Source of the DNA: CAYZJD01 sp964478455
GTDB taxonomy: Bacteria; Acidobacteriota; Terriglobia; Bryobacterales; Bryobacteraceae
Assembly (NCBI GenBank): GCA_964478455.1
Contig: CAYZJD010000020.1
Span: forward strand, 1-23,006
Length of the DNA stretch: 23,006 bases
Direction: 5' to 3'
The notes under the pieces are model-generated. The model worked only from the letters and a program-made list of their open reading frames with translations, was not told the origin of the DNA and made no database searches. Made by a program: the position numbers and the translations under genes. Shown here in pieces: positions 7,551-15,153 of this stretch; position 1 is the first letter of the stretch, and every line of letters starts with the position of its first letter.

Positions 7551-8410
7551 TGGGCTCTCACTCCCCAGGACTTCCTCGCGGACCAGTACACAACCACCGA
7601 ATAGAAGACCATCAGATACACCATGTCCGCCAGGATCCCGAGGGCGAACCAAAGCAGCGGGATGAAAAGGATCCCGGTGAAATGCAAGACCGCGAGGCAG
7701 AAGGCCAGACGCACAGCAGACCAGCAAAAGCTGAAACCTTCCAGCAGCATGGTCCAGGCCACCGGAAGGATGCCGACCGGATGTATCAACATGAAGGCGA
7801 AGGCCGAAAAGCACGGCAGCAGGAGCCACACCAGCATCTCCCCCCGCAACCAGATCTGGGAGAACTCAACGGTCCCGAACTGGATGGACGGCCGCACGGC
7901 GGTCACTACGGCCGTTACGGCGAGCAGCGTTCCGAGAAAGACGACAAAGCCTCGAGCCAGTAGCACGCGTTGAAAGACCACAGTCAGGATGGTGACCGCG
8001 GCGCCAAAGAGAATGGCGAACCGGCCCGGCGCCTGTTCCAGCATCATCACCGGCGCGTCGGCGACCGGGGCTTGGGCAAGGCCAGGGAACAGATCCACGT
8101 TCAGAACGCCCGTCAGAGGGATGCCCATGAATTCGAGCAGAACCTGGCAGATCCGCTGGTGTGCGGCCAGCAGTTCGGCGTTGTTGATGACAAGGAACGC
8201 CAGTATGGCGCCCGCCGTCAATACAGCCAGCAAGATCCTTGGAGTGGCAATGCGGAGGAAGCGGACGCTGCGGTGCGGGTAGATGAATACCCTGCGGGGC
8301 GAGCCTTTCCACCGAACTGGCCGGCCGGACGGGCCGTAGGAGAGCTGGATTCTGACAACCACTTTCTTGTCCCTACTTCTACATAAGCCCTTTGTTTTTA
8401 ACAACTCCAT
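7547..8410 (-). CDS. Polytopic membrane protein of a glycan-synthesis operon
   Basis: I do not recognise this protein at family level. It is up to 287 residues with a basic N-terminal tail and about six to seven hydrophobic segments (for example ILLAVLTAGAILAFLVI, FAILFGAAVTILTVVF and FTGILFIPLLWFALGILADMVYLMVFY). A soluble loop with the sequence VADAPVMMLEQ lies between the first two. The start is uncertain. The ATG at 8410 has no Shine-Dalgarno sequence and sits right behind a small hairpin (8411-8427), while an in-frame GTG at 8362 follows AGGGAC with 6 bases between. The GTG start would remove a Lys-rich, AT-rich leader unlike the rest of the gene. The coordinates give the longer form. 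It is translationally coupled to the glycosyltransferase (ATGA overlap), so it is probably an inner-membrane partner in polymer synthesis or transport. Confidence 0.75.
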   Translation of the reverse strand: MELLKTKGLCRSRDKKVVVRIQLSYGPSGRPVRWKGSPRRVFIYPHRSVRFLRIATPRILLAVLTAGAILAFLVINNAELLAAHQRICQVLLEFMGIPLTGVLNVDLFPGLAQAPVADAPVMMLEQAPGRFAILFGAAVTILTVVFQRVLLARGFVVFLGTLLAVTAVVTAVRPSIQFGTVEFSQIWLRGEMLVWLLLPCFSAFAFMLIHPVGILPVAWTMLLEGFSFCWSAVRLAFCLAVLHFTGILFIPLLWFALGILADMVYLMVFYSVVVYWSARKSWGVRAQ

Positions 8411-8427
8411 AGACCGTCAACCGGTCT
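8411..8427 (-). promoter_or_regulatory. Small hairpin abutting the ATG of the glycan-operon membrane protein
   Basis: AGACCG (8411-8416) and CGGTCT (8422-8427) form a perfect 6-bp stem with a 5-base loop. The stem ends at the base next to the ATG at 8410. If that ATG is used, the hairpin would cover the ribosome-binding region; if translation starts at the GTG at 8362, the hairpin lies in the leader. Confidence 0.35.
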
Positions 8428-8472
8428 CGTACTAGTCATCGACGGCGGCTCAAGGAAGTTGGGTCCTAGTAC

Positions 8473-8494
8473 GGCACGCGCTCAGGCGCGTGCC
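8473..8494 (-). terminator. Perfect 9-bp hairpin downstream of the response-regulator gene
   Basis: GGCACGCGC (8473-8481) and GCGCGTGCC (8486-8494) form a perfect 9-bp, GC-only-rich stem around a 4-base loop, 71 bases beyond the regulator stop codon. There is no T-tract on either strand, so it is not a classical intrinsic terminator. It may stop transcription with Rho, stabilise the 3' end, or be a repeat element. The stop codon of the OpuAC-like remnant lies in its loop. Confidence 0.4.
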
Positions 8495-8554
8495 ACGCGG
8501 GCACGGTACTCCTGCCGCACCCTCGCGAAGACGGCGGCGGCATCGGAGGCCGGC
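8482..8554 (-). pseudogene. Decayed fragment of an OpuAC-type substrate-binding protein gene
   Basis: Positions 8504-8554 match 16916-16966 inside the intact OpuAC-like gene at 42 of 51 bases with no gaps, and in the same reading frame. Translated on the minus strand, the fragment shares SDAAAVF, R-V-R and EYRAR with the intact protein (15 of 17 residues over the core). It then runs into V-A-R-A and a TGA at 8482-8484. Upstream of the match nothing resembles the family, and the fragment begins within a few bases of the response-regulator stop. It is too short to be functional as a protein. The simplest reading is the leftover of a duplicated or horizontally acquired binding-protein gene, with most of it deleted. 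Confidence 0.6.
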
Positions 8555-8564
8555 GAACAGCGTG

Positions 8565-9938
8565 CTACGAGCCATGCACGTCTTCTCTCGCCGATCGCGG
8601 GTCAATGCCCAATTGCTGGCATTTCTTGTACAGGTGGCTCCGCTCAAGGCCAAGCGCCCGCGCCGTCTCGGCCATGTTGTGCTTGTGGCGTTTCAGCTCG
8701 GCGATCACAACTTCGCGCTCATAGGACGCCACCCGCTCCGCCAGCGTGCCGGTGGCGCGGACCGCGCCCGGCGACGTGTCCGTCGATGCCGGCAGCGCCA
8801 GCCGCACGGCCTCGGCGGTCACCTCCTGTTCGCTCAACAGCAGCAGCCTCTCGACGACGTTTCTCAATTCCCGGACGTTGCCCGGCCAGTGGTACCGCCG
8901 CAGTTCCTCGACTGCCTGCGCTGTGAACGGCTTCGGTTTCCAGCCGTTCTGCTCCGCCACCCGGACGGCGAAGTGCTCGCAAAGGACCGCGATGTCATCC
9001 AGCCTCTGCCGTAGCGGCGGAAGCGCCAGTGGAAACACGTAGATGCGATGATAGAGGTCCTGCCGGAACTTGCCGTCCTTCACGAGTTCGTCGAGCTGGC
9101 GGTGCGTGGCCACGAGCACGCGCACGTCCACGGGCACCGGCTTGTCGCCCCCGACTCTCTCCACCTCGCCCTCTTCGAGCACGCGCAGCAGCTTTGCCTG
9201 CATCGCCAACGGCATGTCGCCGATCTCATCCAGGAACAGCGTGCCCCGGTGAGCCTGCTCGAACTTGCCCTGATGGCGCGTGGCCGCGCCGGTGAAGGCG
9301 CCCTTCTCGTGTCCGAAGAGCTCCGACTCGATCAGCTCCGCCGGCACGGCGGCGCAGTTTAAGGTGACGAACGGCCCGGCGCGGCGCGGGCTGCCCTCGT
9401 GAAGGGCCCGCGCCACTAACTCCTTCCCGGTGCCAGTTTCGCCGAAGATGCACACCCGGGATTCGCTTGCCGCGACCCGCTCCACCTGGGCCATGACGCG
9501 GCGCATCGCCTCGCCGGCCCACACGATCTCGTGTTTGCCGACGCGACGCCGCAGCTCCCGGTTTTCCTCCTCCAGGCGCGCCAGTTTCAGCGTGTTCTCC
9601 ACCGTGAGAAGGAGCTTGTCGGTCGAGAGCGGCTTTTCCAGAAAATCGACGGCGCCGAGCCGGGTCGCGCGCACGGCCATCTCCACCGTCGCCTGCCCGG
9701 AAATCATCAGCACCGGCGTCGTGACGCCGAGAGTCCTTAAGTCCTCGAGCAGCGAGATGCCGTCCTTGCCCGGCATCACCACGTCCGACAGGATCAGGTC
9801 GAACCGCTGGGTCTTCATCAGCTCCAGCGCGCGCACCGGATTGTCGCACACCGTGGCCTCGTAACCGGCGAGCCGGAACGCCCGCGCCAGCGACGCCAGC
9901 GTATTGGGATCGTCATCCACAACAAGCAGGTGACTCAC
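8565..9938 (-). CDS. NtrC-family sigma-54-dependent response regulator
   Basis: The 457-residue protein has all three NtrC domains. The receiver has acidic residues 8-10, phospho-acceptor Asp52 in ILSDVVMPG and Lys102 in EKPL. The AAA+ domain has Walker A GETGTGKE at 166-173, the sigma-54-contacting GAFTGA loop at 213-218 and Walker B LFLDE at 234-238. The Fis-type helix-turn-helix is at about 418-445 (NMAETARALGLERSHLYKK). It should activate RNA polymerase with sigma-54 once phosphorylated by the kinase encoded immediately upstream. The start is a GTG at 9938 that overlaps the kinase TGA in GTGA, with GGGGGAGG as ribosome-binding site. The longer open frame to 10616 only shadows the kinase gene. 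Target promoters are not evident, as I found no convincing GG-N10-GC element close to a gene start here. Confidence 0.95.
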   Translation of the reverse strand: MSHLLVVDDDPNTLASLARAFRLAGYEATVCDNPVRALELMKTQRFDLILSDVVMPGKDGISLLEDLRTLGVTTPVLMISGQATVEMAVRATRLGAVDFLEKPLSTDKLLLTVENTLKLARLEEENRELRRRVGKHEIVWAGEAMRRVMAQVERVAASESRVCIFGETGTGKELVARALHEGSPRRAGPFVTLNCAAVPAELIESELFGHEKGAFTGAATRHQGKFEQAHRGTLFLDEIGDMPLAMQAKLLRVLEEGEVERVGGDKPVPVDVRVLVATHRQLDELVKDGKFRQDLYHRIYVFPLALPPLRQRLDDIAVLCEHFAVRVAEQNGWKPKPFTAQAVEELRRYHWPGNVRELRNVVERLLLLSEQEVTAEAVRLALPASTDTSPGAVRATGTLAERVASYEREVVIAELKRHKHNMAETARALGLERSHLYKKCQQLGIDPRSAREDVHGS

Positions 9939-11719
9939 GCGACACCTCCCCCAGCCGCGGGCAACACAATCCGGAAACAGGTTCCCTTGTCCGGCTCGCT
10001 TTCGACCGTGATTCTGCCCTTGTGATCGCTCACCACCGACTGGACAATGGCCAGCCCCAGCCCCGTGCCGTGGCGCTTCGTCGTGTAGTAGGGCGTGAAC
10101 AGGCGCTCGCACTCCTCCTTGGTCAACCCGTGCCCGGTGTCCGACACCTCGATTTGCACGCCGCCATCGAGGCGGCGCGTGCGGACGGCCAGCGTCCCGC
10201 CCTGCGGCATGGCGTCGATCGCGTTCAACATCAGGTTCTGCAACGCCCGGCCGAGAAGCTGCGGATCGGCCGGCGCCGTTCCGACTTCCTCGTCGAGGTC
10301 CAACTCCGCTGCGATCGCCGGCCCGCCTTCCGAATGGAACTGCGCCTCGAACAGCTTCACGACGTTTCGCACCAGAGCGTTGACATGCAGCGGCTCCGGC
10401 TGCGGGGCCGGCATCCTGGCGAAGTCGCTGAACCGGCCGACGATCCCCTTCATGTTCTCGAGCTCGGCGAGCATTGTCTGCGTGCTTTCGCGCAGGATTT
10501 CGTCGAACTGCTCGGGCGCCCTTTCTTTGGCCCGCTGGAGGTTCTCGATCGTGATCTGAAGCGGGAACAGGGGGTTCTTCATCTCGTGGGCGAGCCGCCG
10601 CGCCAGCTCCCGCCACGCGGCCACGCGCTCCGTCTGCACCAGCCGGTCCCGCTGCCAGATGAGCTGCTGCGTCATGCGGTTGAACGCTTCCGCCAGCTCG
10701 CCAATCTCGCCTCGGGAGGCGACTGCCACATGCGTGTCCCAGTTCCCCCGAGCTACTTCACGCGCACCCTTTGCCAGCATTTCCACCGGGCGTGTGATGC
10801 GCGCCGATACCCAGAAGCTCAGCAGCACGCCCAGGAGCACGCCGGCGCCCCCGGAAAGCGCGCCCGTGGTCCGGATCCTGTTTACCAGCGACGCCAGTTC
10901 GCGCCGCGACCGTCCAACCAGCAGCACTCCCAACAATTCATTCTCACGTCCCTCAAGCGGGAAGACCTGGAACGTTTCCGGGCCCGAGAGCAGCGGCACC
11001 GTCTCGCTGAACTCTTTCCCGTAAGCGCGCGCCTGCTCGATGATCGGCGCCAGCCGGTCCGCCTCGGCCACCGGTCCCGCGGCGTCCGTGAGTGCCTGCA
11101 AGGAAAAGCCCGGCTCGAAGTTCCGATACAGCAGCACACGCATACCGGCCGGCAGAATAAGCGTTGCCAGGAATTCCCGATCCAGCCGACGCCCCGCCAC
11201 CACGTAAACCCGCCCGTCGCCGGCTTTCACCTCCCGCACCGCCACCAACGCCAGCGCCGGGCCGTCCGGCAGTTCTTCGCGTTTCAAGAACGCGGGCTGC
11301 CGGTTCCAGTCCACCGGGTTCGTCACCCACTCCGCCTTGAAGCCAAACCTCGCCGGGTATTGCGCCGAGGAAATCAGCGTGCCGTCTCCAGCAATCAGCT
11401 CCAGGAATTCCAGCCCGTGTGTCTTCGCCAGCACACCCGCTTCGCGCACGTGAGCCGAGTAGTCCGGCACCGCACGGCCCAGGTCGATCGCGACCCGCTC
11501 GGTACTCTCCGCGCCGGCAATGCCTTCCACCTGCTGCAATACCTCCCGGCCGCGCCGCTCAAACTCGCGCCGGAACTGGGCCACGAGCGCCTGCGTGCGC
11601 TGATCGTCCAACGCCTCGAACGTTCGCTCGGCCAGCGCGGAGGCCACCCACGTCGCCGCCACGGCAGTGACCACCACCGCCAGCGTCACAAAGATCAGCA
11701 GCCGTGTTCGCAGCCTCAT
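9935..11719 (-). CDS. NtrY-like membrane-bound sensor histidine kinase
   Basis: The 594-residue kinase has a transmembrane helix at about 5-28, a ~250-residue periplasmic region, a second helix at about 286-307 and a HAMP linker at 308-355. The HisKA domain has the phospho-acceptor His378 in LAHEMKNPL. The ATPase domain has an N box around 495-499, DTGHG at 527-531 and GTGLGL at 551-556. The 'LARRLAHEMKNPL' phrasing is typical of NtrY/AtoS-like kinases, which pair with NtrC regulators as here. The large periplasmic region suggests detection of an extracytoplasmic signal. The ATG at 11719 overlaps the stop of the binding-protein gene (ATGA). The longer frame to 12217 overlaps that gene and is rejected. 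The tight coupling hints that the binding protein presents the ligand. Confidence 0.93.
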   Translation of the reverse strand: MRLRTRLLIFVTLAVVVTAVAATWVASALAERTFEALDDQRTQALVAQFRREFERRGREVLQQVEGIAGAESTERVAIDLGRAVPDYSAHVREAGVLAKTHGLEFLELIAGDGTLISSAQYPARFGFKAEWVTNPVDWNRQPAFLKREELPDGPALALVAVREVKAGDGRVYVVAGRRLDREFLATLILPAGMRVLLYRNFEPGFSLQALTDAAGPVAEADRLAPIIEQARAYGKEFSETVPLLSGPETFQVFPLEGRENELLGVLLVGRSRRELASLVNRIRTTGALSGGAGVLLGVLLSFWVSARITRPVEMLAKGAREVARGNWDTHVAVASRGEIGELAEAFNRMTQQLIWQRDRLVQTERVAAWRELARRLAHEMKNPLFPLQITIENLQRAKERAPEQFDEILRESTQTMLAELENMKGIVGRFSDFARMPAPQPEPLHVNALVRNVVKLFEAQFHSEGGPAIAAELDLDEEVGTAPADPQLLGRALQNLMLNAIDAMPQGGTLAVRTRRLDGGVQIEVSDTGHGLTKEECERLFTPYYTTKRHGTGLGLAIVQSVVSDHKGRITVESEPDKGTCFRIVLPAAGGGVA

Positions 11720-13104
11720 CGCCCCTCGCCCGAGAGCCACAGATCTTCCAGCCGCCAGCCGCCATCGGGGCCCGAAGGAACCGGGTGGCGCTGTACTCGC
11801 TTCGCCGAGGCGTAAAGCTCCGGCAAGTGAAACAGCGGGATGACTCGAAGATCCTTGAGCAGCGTGGCTTCGGCGGAGTGAACCGATTCGAGCCCCGCTT
11901 CGCCCAATGCCGGCAGGATCTCCGACCCGCGAAGCGACGCGACCAACCGTGAGAGCGCAATCGATGGTATTGGGCTGGCGACGCGCAGGTGGACCAACCG
12001 GAGGTCCGCCGGTCCGGCGCGCACCGCCACGCGCACTACGAGACCAGCCTCCTTCGCATTGAGGGCGACGCGCTCCGCGATCGAGGATGCCAGCGGGTCG
12101 CAGCCGGCACACCCCAGCGTCACCTCTCTGGCCTTGGCGGGCAGCGCGGAGACGCGTTCCCGCGAGCGAGCGAGGTCGCGCGCGGGCGGGAAGAGAAACG
12201 CATATCCCGTCATCCACTGAGGCAGCAGCGAGCCCGCCGACTCTCCCTGCTTCTGCAACAAGACGGCGTGCATGGCCGCGCGGTCGATCGAGAGCGCGAT
12301 CGCTTCCCGCACCCGCGCGTCCTCCACCGCCGGCCGCGCAGGCTCGAACACCAGCGCTACCAACTCCACCGGTGAAGATGTCCAGAATTCGGCCTGGCGC
12401 TCGGCCGCCCGCCGCACCTCGTCCGGGCCAAGGTCGATCAGGTCGGCGCGCTCCAGTTCGAGTCCGAGAAGCCTCTCTCGCGAGCCGTGGCCGAGCTCAA
12501 TCTCGACGCCGTCCAGAAACGGCCGTCCTCCCCAGTAGTCTTCGTTCGCACTCAGCACGATCGACCGGCCCGCCTGCCAGCCGGACAACACGAACGGCCC
12601 CGTCCCCAGCAGCTTGCCCGTCGCTTCGCGCAGCAAGATCGCGTTGCGCGCGAGGGATAGTTCCTCCGGTAACTCCGGCGACGGGCCGTCCGTCCAGATG
12701 ACGATCACCTTTCCTTCGGGCTTCACCTGCCACTGAGGATTTCGCACCGCGAGGCTCGCGGCCGCTGACTCCGCCGTCAGCGGAGAGCCGTCGTGAAACC
12801 GCACCCCCTCCCGCAAAACGAACCTCCACCGATTTCGCGGGGCGTCCGGTTCCCAGGAGGATGCCAGTCCCGGTTGCGGACGGCCTTCCCCGTCGAGCCG
12901 CACCAGCGTCTCGAACACAGCCGCCGCCACCTTTGCGTGGATGCCGGCGCCCGGCGCCTGGTCCGGCGTATCTCCAGGATCCAGGGACTGCAACGTTCCG
13001 CGCACCTGAATCCGCAGCACGCCCCCATAGCGCGGGCGCAACGCGCTTTGCGCCGCGGCTCCCGCGCTAAGGAGTGCAAGTAACAGACAGGTTGTACGCC
13101 GCAT
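11716..13104 (-). CDS. Family-5 (peptide/nickel-type) extracytoplasmic solute-binding protein
   Basis: The 462-residue product has a signal peptide (MRRTTCLLLALLSAGAAAQS). It follows the SBP_bac_5 (PF00496) plan: 'YGGVLRIQVRGTLQSLDPGD' at the start, 'VFETLVRLDGEGRPQPGLA', 'WRFVLREGVRFHDGSPLTAE', then 'LLGTGPFVLSGW' and 'NEDYWGGRPFLDGVEI'. Such proteins bind oligopeptides, nickel, sugars or antibiotics in the periplasm. At 462 residues it is shorter than most (about 500-550), and the C-terminal part diverges. No lipobox is visible, so it is likely soluble. No ABC permease or ATPase of the peptide type lies nearby. Instead its stop codon overlaps the histidine kinase start. It overlaps the upstream gene of unknown function by 38 bases. 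A role as signal receptor for the kinase is my inference. Confidence 0.87.
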   Translation of the reverse strand: MRRTTCLLLALLSAGAAAQSALRPRYGGVLRIQVRGTLQSLDPGDTPDQAPGAGIHAKVAAAVFETLVRLDGEGRPQPGLASSWEPDAPRNRWRFVLREGVRFHDGSPLTAESAAASLAVRNPQWQVKPEGKVIVIWTDGPSPELPEELSLARNAILLREATGKLLGTGPFVLSGWQAGRSIVLSANEDYWGGRPFLDGVEIELGHGSRERLLGLELERADLIDLGPDEVRRAAERQAEFWTSSPVELVALVFEPARPAVEDARVREAIALSIDRAAMHAVLLQKQGESAGSLLPQWMTGYAFLFPPARDLARSRERVSALPAKAREVTLGCAGCDPLASSIAERVALNAKEAGLVVRVAVRAGPADLRLVHLRVASPIPSIALSRLVASLRGSEILPALGEAGLESVHSAEATLLKDLRVIPLFHLPELYASAKRVQRHPVPSGPDGGWRLEDLWLSGEGR

Positions 13105-14194
13105 AACGTCCCGTCTTTAGATTCCAGCTCACCGCCAGCGCGTTCCGGTCCGCGGACTTCGACCAAAGAGCCGTGAGCACGCCTGCAAACTCGACCGGTG
13201 GCGACACTGCGACCGGTTTGCGGCCCGAAATGTCGAATGCCTGCACCGCGTCCGTCTCCCCGGCGGCGCGGTTCAGAGCCGCCAGAACCTGCCGGCCGCC
13301 GCCGCAGCCGCTCTCTACCGCCGCGACCTCGCTGCCCCAGCCATCCCAGCCGGCCACCTCCCGCATCCGCTCGTCGTAAACACGAACGCGGCCGTTAACA
13401 TCCGCGAGGATGAGCACGTCCGTACCGTCGCGGTCGCGAGTGCGCACAGCCGTGTAGAACGCAGGCAGCCCTTGGACTTCAAAGAAGTTCCTGCCCTTCA
13501 CCATCGCCGCCCCTGGCTCCACTGGCCAGGGCGCCGCCGATTCCCGGCATTCCATCCCCGCGGAAGGCCGCATCTCGGCCGTGCACCGCATGCCTGGGAA
13601 GTAGGCGCGGAGAAGCCGGCCTTCGATTTGGGCTCGCCCGCGCAAATCGCGAGGCCACGCCCACGAGGCCGGCGCCGAGATCCCGATGCTCTCCGCCGTC
13701 TCGCCTCCCTTCTGGCTGTACTTCACTCCGTCCCGTTCCAGCACCCACAGGTCCTCGCCCGCCATCGCCACGTCGAGGATCTCGCGGTCCTGCTCCCACA
13801 GCAGGTTCTTCTCGATCATCACAGGCGACGCCGCTTCGCCCGCCGCCCCACGCGCCGGGCGTGGGAACGTCGCCATCACCACTTCGCGCTCCTCCCCGCG
13901 CCGGATCTCCGCCACCCACACAAGCTCGCGAACGTTCTCGGAAAGATTGGCCGACACCCGCACGTTGTCCGGTTTCTGCGTGAGTGCGTGCCGCCGGCTG
14001 CGCAACTCCCGCTCCAGGGCGCTTCGCGCCTGGGTGACCTGCTCCGCCGCGAGCGAGCTAAGGTTACGCAGTTCGAGTGTAATCCCTTGTCGCGGGGGAA
14101 GCTTCGCCGAAATCTTGCGCGCCAGTTCCCGCGCCGGTTCCCCGGGGAACTCCCCCGCGAGAAGCGCCGCGGCAAACAACAGGCGGCAAAGCAT
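13067..14194 (-). CDS. Exported protein of unknown function, first gene of the sensor operon
   Basis: The 375-residue product begins MLCRLLFAAALLAGEFPGE, a probable signal peptide. Residues 20-120 contain a helix-rich part (ARELARKISAKLPPRQGITLEL, then LERELRSRRHAL). The second part has repeating strand segments such as ILDVAMAGEDLWVLERDGVKY, TDVLILADVNGRVRVYDERM and VQAFDISGRKPVAVS, with spacing that suggests beta-propeller blades. I cannot name a family. Its 3' end overlaps the binding-protein start by 38 bases, so it belongs to the same transcript as the binding protein, kinase and regulator. It may therefore modulate signal perception in the periplasm. The ATG has only a weak ribosome-binding site. 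The short intergenic region before it contains no obvious promoter. Confidence 0.65.
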   Translation of the reverse strand: MLCRLLFAAALLAGEFPGEPARELARKISAKLPPRQGITLELRNLSSLAAEQVTQARSALERELRSRRHALTQKPDNVRVSANLSENVRELVWVAEIRRGEEREVVMATFPRPARGAAGEAASPVMIEKNLLWEQDREILDVAMAGEDLWVLERDGVKYSQKGGETAESIGISAPASWAWPRDLRGRAQIEGRLLRAYFPGMRCTAEMRPSAGMECRESAAPWPVEPGAAMVKGRNFFEVQGLPAFYTAVRTRDRDGTDVLILADVNGRVRVYDERMREVAGWDGWGSEVAAVESGCGGGRQVLAALNRAAGETDAVQAFDISGRKPVAVSPPVEFAGVLTALWSKSADRNALAVSWNLKTGRYAAYNLSVTCTP

Positions 14195-14262
14195 GCTTCA
14201 GCTTACAAAAAATCGCCGACAAGCTATGCGATCCCTACTCTTCGGCGCGCTGGCGAGGCTCG

Positions 14263-14283
14263 GCCCGCTTTGGGCCAGCGGGC
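14263..14283 (-). other. 7-bp hairpin in the intergenic region after the SPFH gene
   Basis: GCCCGCT (14263-14269) and AGCGGGC (14277-14283) pair perfectly around a 7-base loop. It lies next to the larger hairpin at 14281-14314, with a 3-base overlap, between the SPFH gene stop and the gene of unknown function that starts at 14194. No T-tract follows. Confidence 0.3.
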
Positions 14284-14314
14284 GGTCCGTTCTCCTCGCA
14301 TTCACGGAACCGCC
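14281..14314 (-). terminator. Possible terminator hairpin after the SPFH gene
   Basis: Positions 14281-14290 and 14304-14314 form a ten-pair stem with one bulged base around a 13-base loop, starting 12 bases after the SPFH stop codon on the minus strand. It lacks a U-tract. Together with the neighbouring 7-bp hairpin it may separate the SPFH transcript from the sensor operon. Confidence 0.3.
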
Positions 14315-14326
14315 CGCCGGCGACCG

Positions 14327-15084
14327 CTAGCGGTCAGCTCGTCCCATCGCAGCCGTCTGCTTCCATCTGTGCTGTTCGCTGGGTGTGTCCAGCGGCGCTC
14401 CCGGCGCCCGCAACACGTCGTTGGCGAAGAAGAACTTCCCGTCGGTCGGCACCATCATGATCTGCACTTTGTCGGACAGCCGCTCGGCCACGATCTTCTG
14501 GATCAGCAGCGGGTTCTGCTTCAGCACCTCTGCTTCCTGTTTCAGGCGCTCTGCGTCGGCCGCCGCGATCAGCCGGATTCGGTGGTCCTCCGCCTCCGTC
14601 ATCAGCTTCCGCTTCTCCAACTCCGCCTTGCTGTCGATGATCTTCGCCTGGGCCTCCCCTTCGGCCGTCTTCACCCGCGCTTCCTTCCTCGCCTCCGCCT
14701 CGAGCCTTGCCTGTTGGATCTGCTTTTCCTTGAGCGGGAGGGTATGCTGCATCGCGTCGGCCTGCGCCTTGGCCTGGAGCACGGTCACCTGAGCTTCGGC
14801 TTCCGCCTCCTTCACGCGCCGGGCCTTCTCCGCCTCGGCCTCCAGTTCCGCCGTGCGCACCAACTTCTGCTTCACCTCCACCTCCACCGCCAGGCGTTCG
14901 TTCTCCTGTTCCTTCAACAGCAGCCCCTCCAGCCCCTTGGCGTACTCGGCCGGCAGCAGGATGTCGCGCAGCATCACTTCCTTCACCAGAATCCCGTCAG
15001 AGGCCAGTTTCTTCGCGATCGCCTCCGCCGCCAGCCTGCGCACCTCCTCGCGTTTCACCGAGAAGACCTCGCGGACCATGTAGT
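14327..15084 (-). CDS. SPFH/prohibitin-family protein, C-terminal part (5' end cut by scaffold gap)
   Basis: This is the C-terminal 250 residues of a prohibitin/HflK-like protein. It begins YMVREVFSVKREEVRRLAAE at the gap and continues into a long, heavily charged coiled coil (Glu, Lys, Ala and Arg repeats, about 110 residues). It ends in a compact segment with LIQKIVAERLSDKVQIMMVP. SPFH proteins assemble into large membrane-bound rings that organise microdomains or guard membrane proteases. The frame is joined to the N-terminal part at 15154-15648 when the 7-base overlap at the gap is collapsed, giving a total of 434 codons plus stop. An ATG at 15079 inside this part is an internal Met rather than a start, since the prohibitin domain would otherwise lack its N-terminal half. 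Confidence 0.8.
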
Positions 15085-15094
15085 NNNNNNNNNN
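15085..15094. other. Scaffold gap of 10 N flanked by a 7-base direct repeat
   Basis: Ten Ns are flanked by ATGTAGT on both sides (15078-15084 and 15095-15101). Removing the Ns and one copy of the repeat joins the SPFH reading frame in phase (17 bases removed). The gap is therefore probably an artificial join of two contigs that overlap by 7 bases. Confidence 0.85.
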
Positions 15095-15153
15095 ATGTAG
15101 TTCGGAATCACTTGCCGGAATGCGCTCGCCACCACCGGCGGCACGATCTGCTC

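Noticed and set aside
6177..7829. Glycosyltransferase start at 7829
   Set aside because: The extra 93 residues are a frame-shifted copy of the upstream membrane protein gene; the ATGA-coupled ATG at 7550 begins the natural membrane helix.
9939..10616. Extended start for the response regulator
   Set aside because: It would overlap the kinase by 680 bases; the GTG at 9938 with GGGGGAGG and the receiver domain start decide it.
10022..11815. Plus-strand open frame of 597 codons opposite the kinase gene
   Set aside because: Same antisense artefact; no domain, no ribosome-binding site, and the kinase is unmistakable.
14195..14326. Possible RNA gene in the gap after the SPFH gene
   Set aside because: Only two small hairpins without a promoter, T-tract or known RNA shape; listed as hairpins only.
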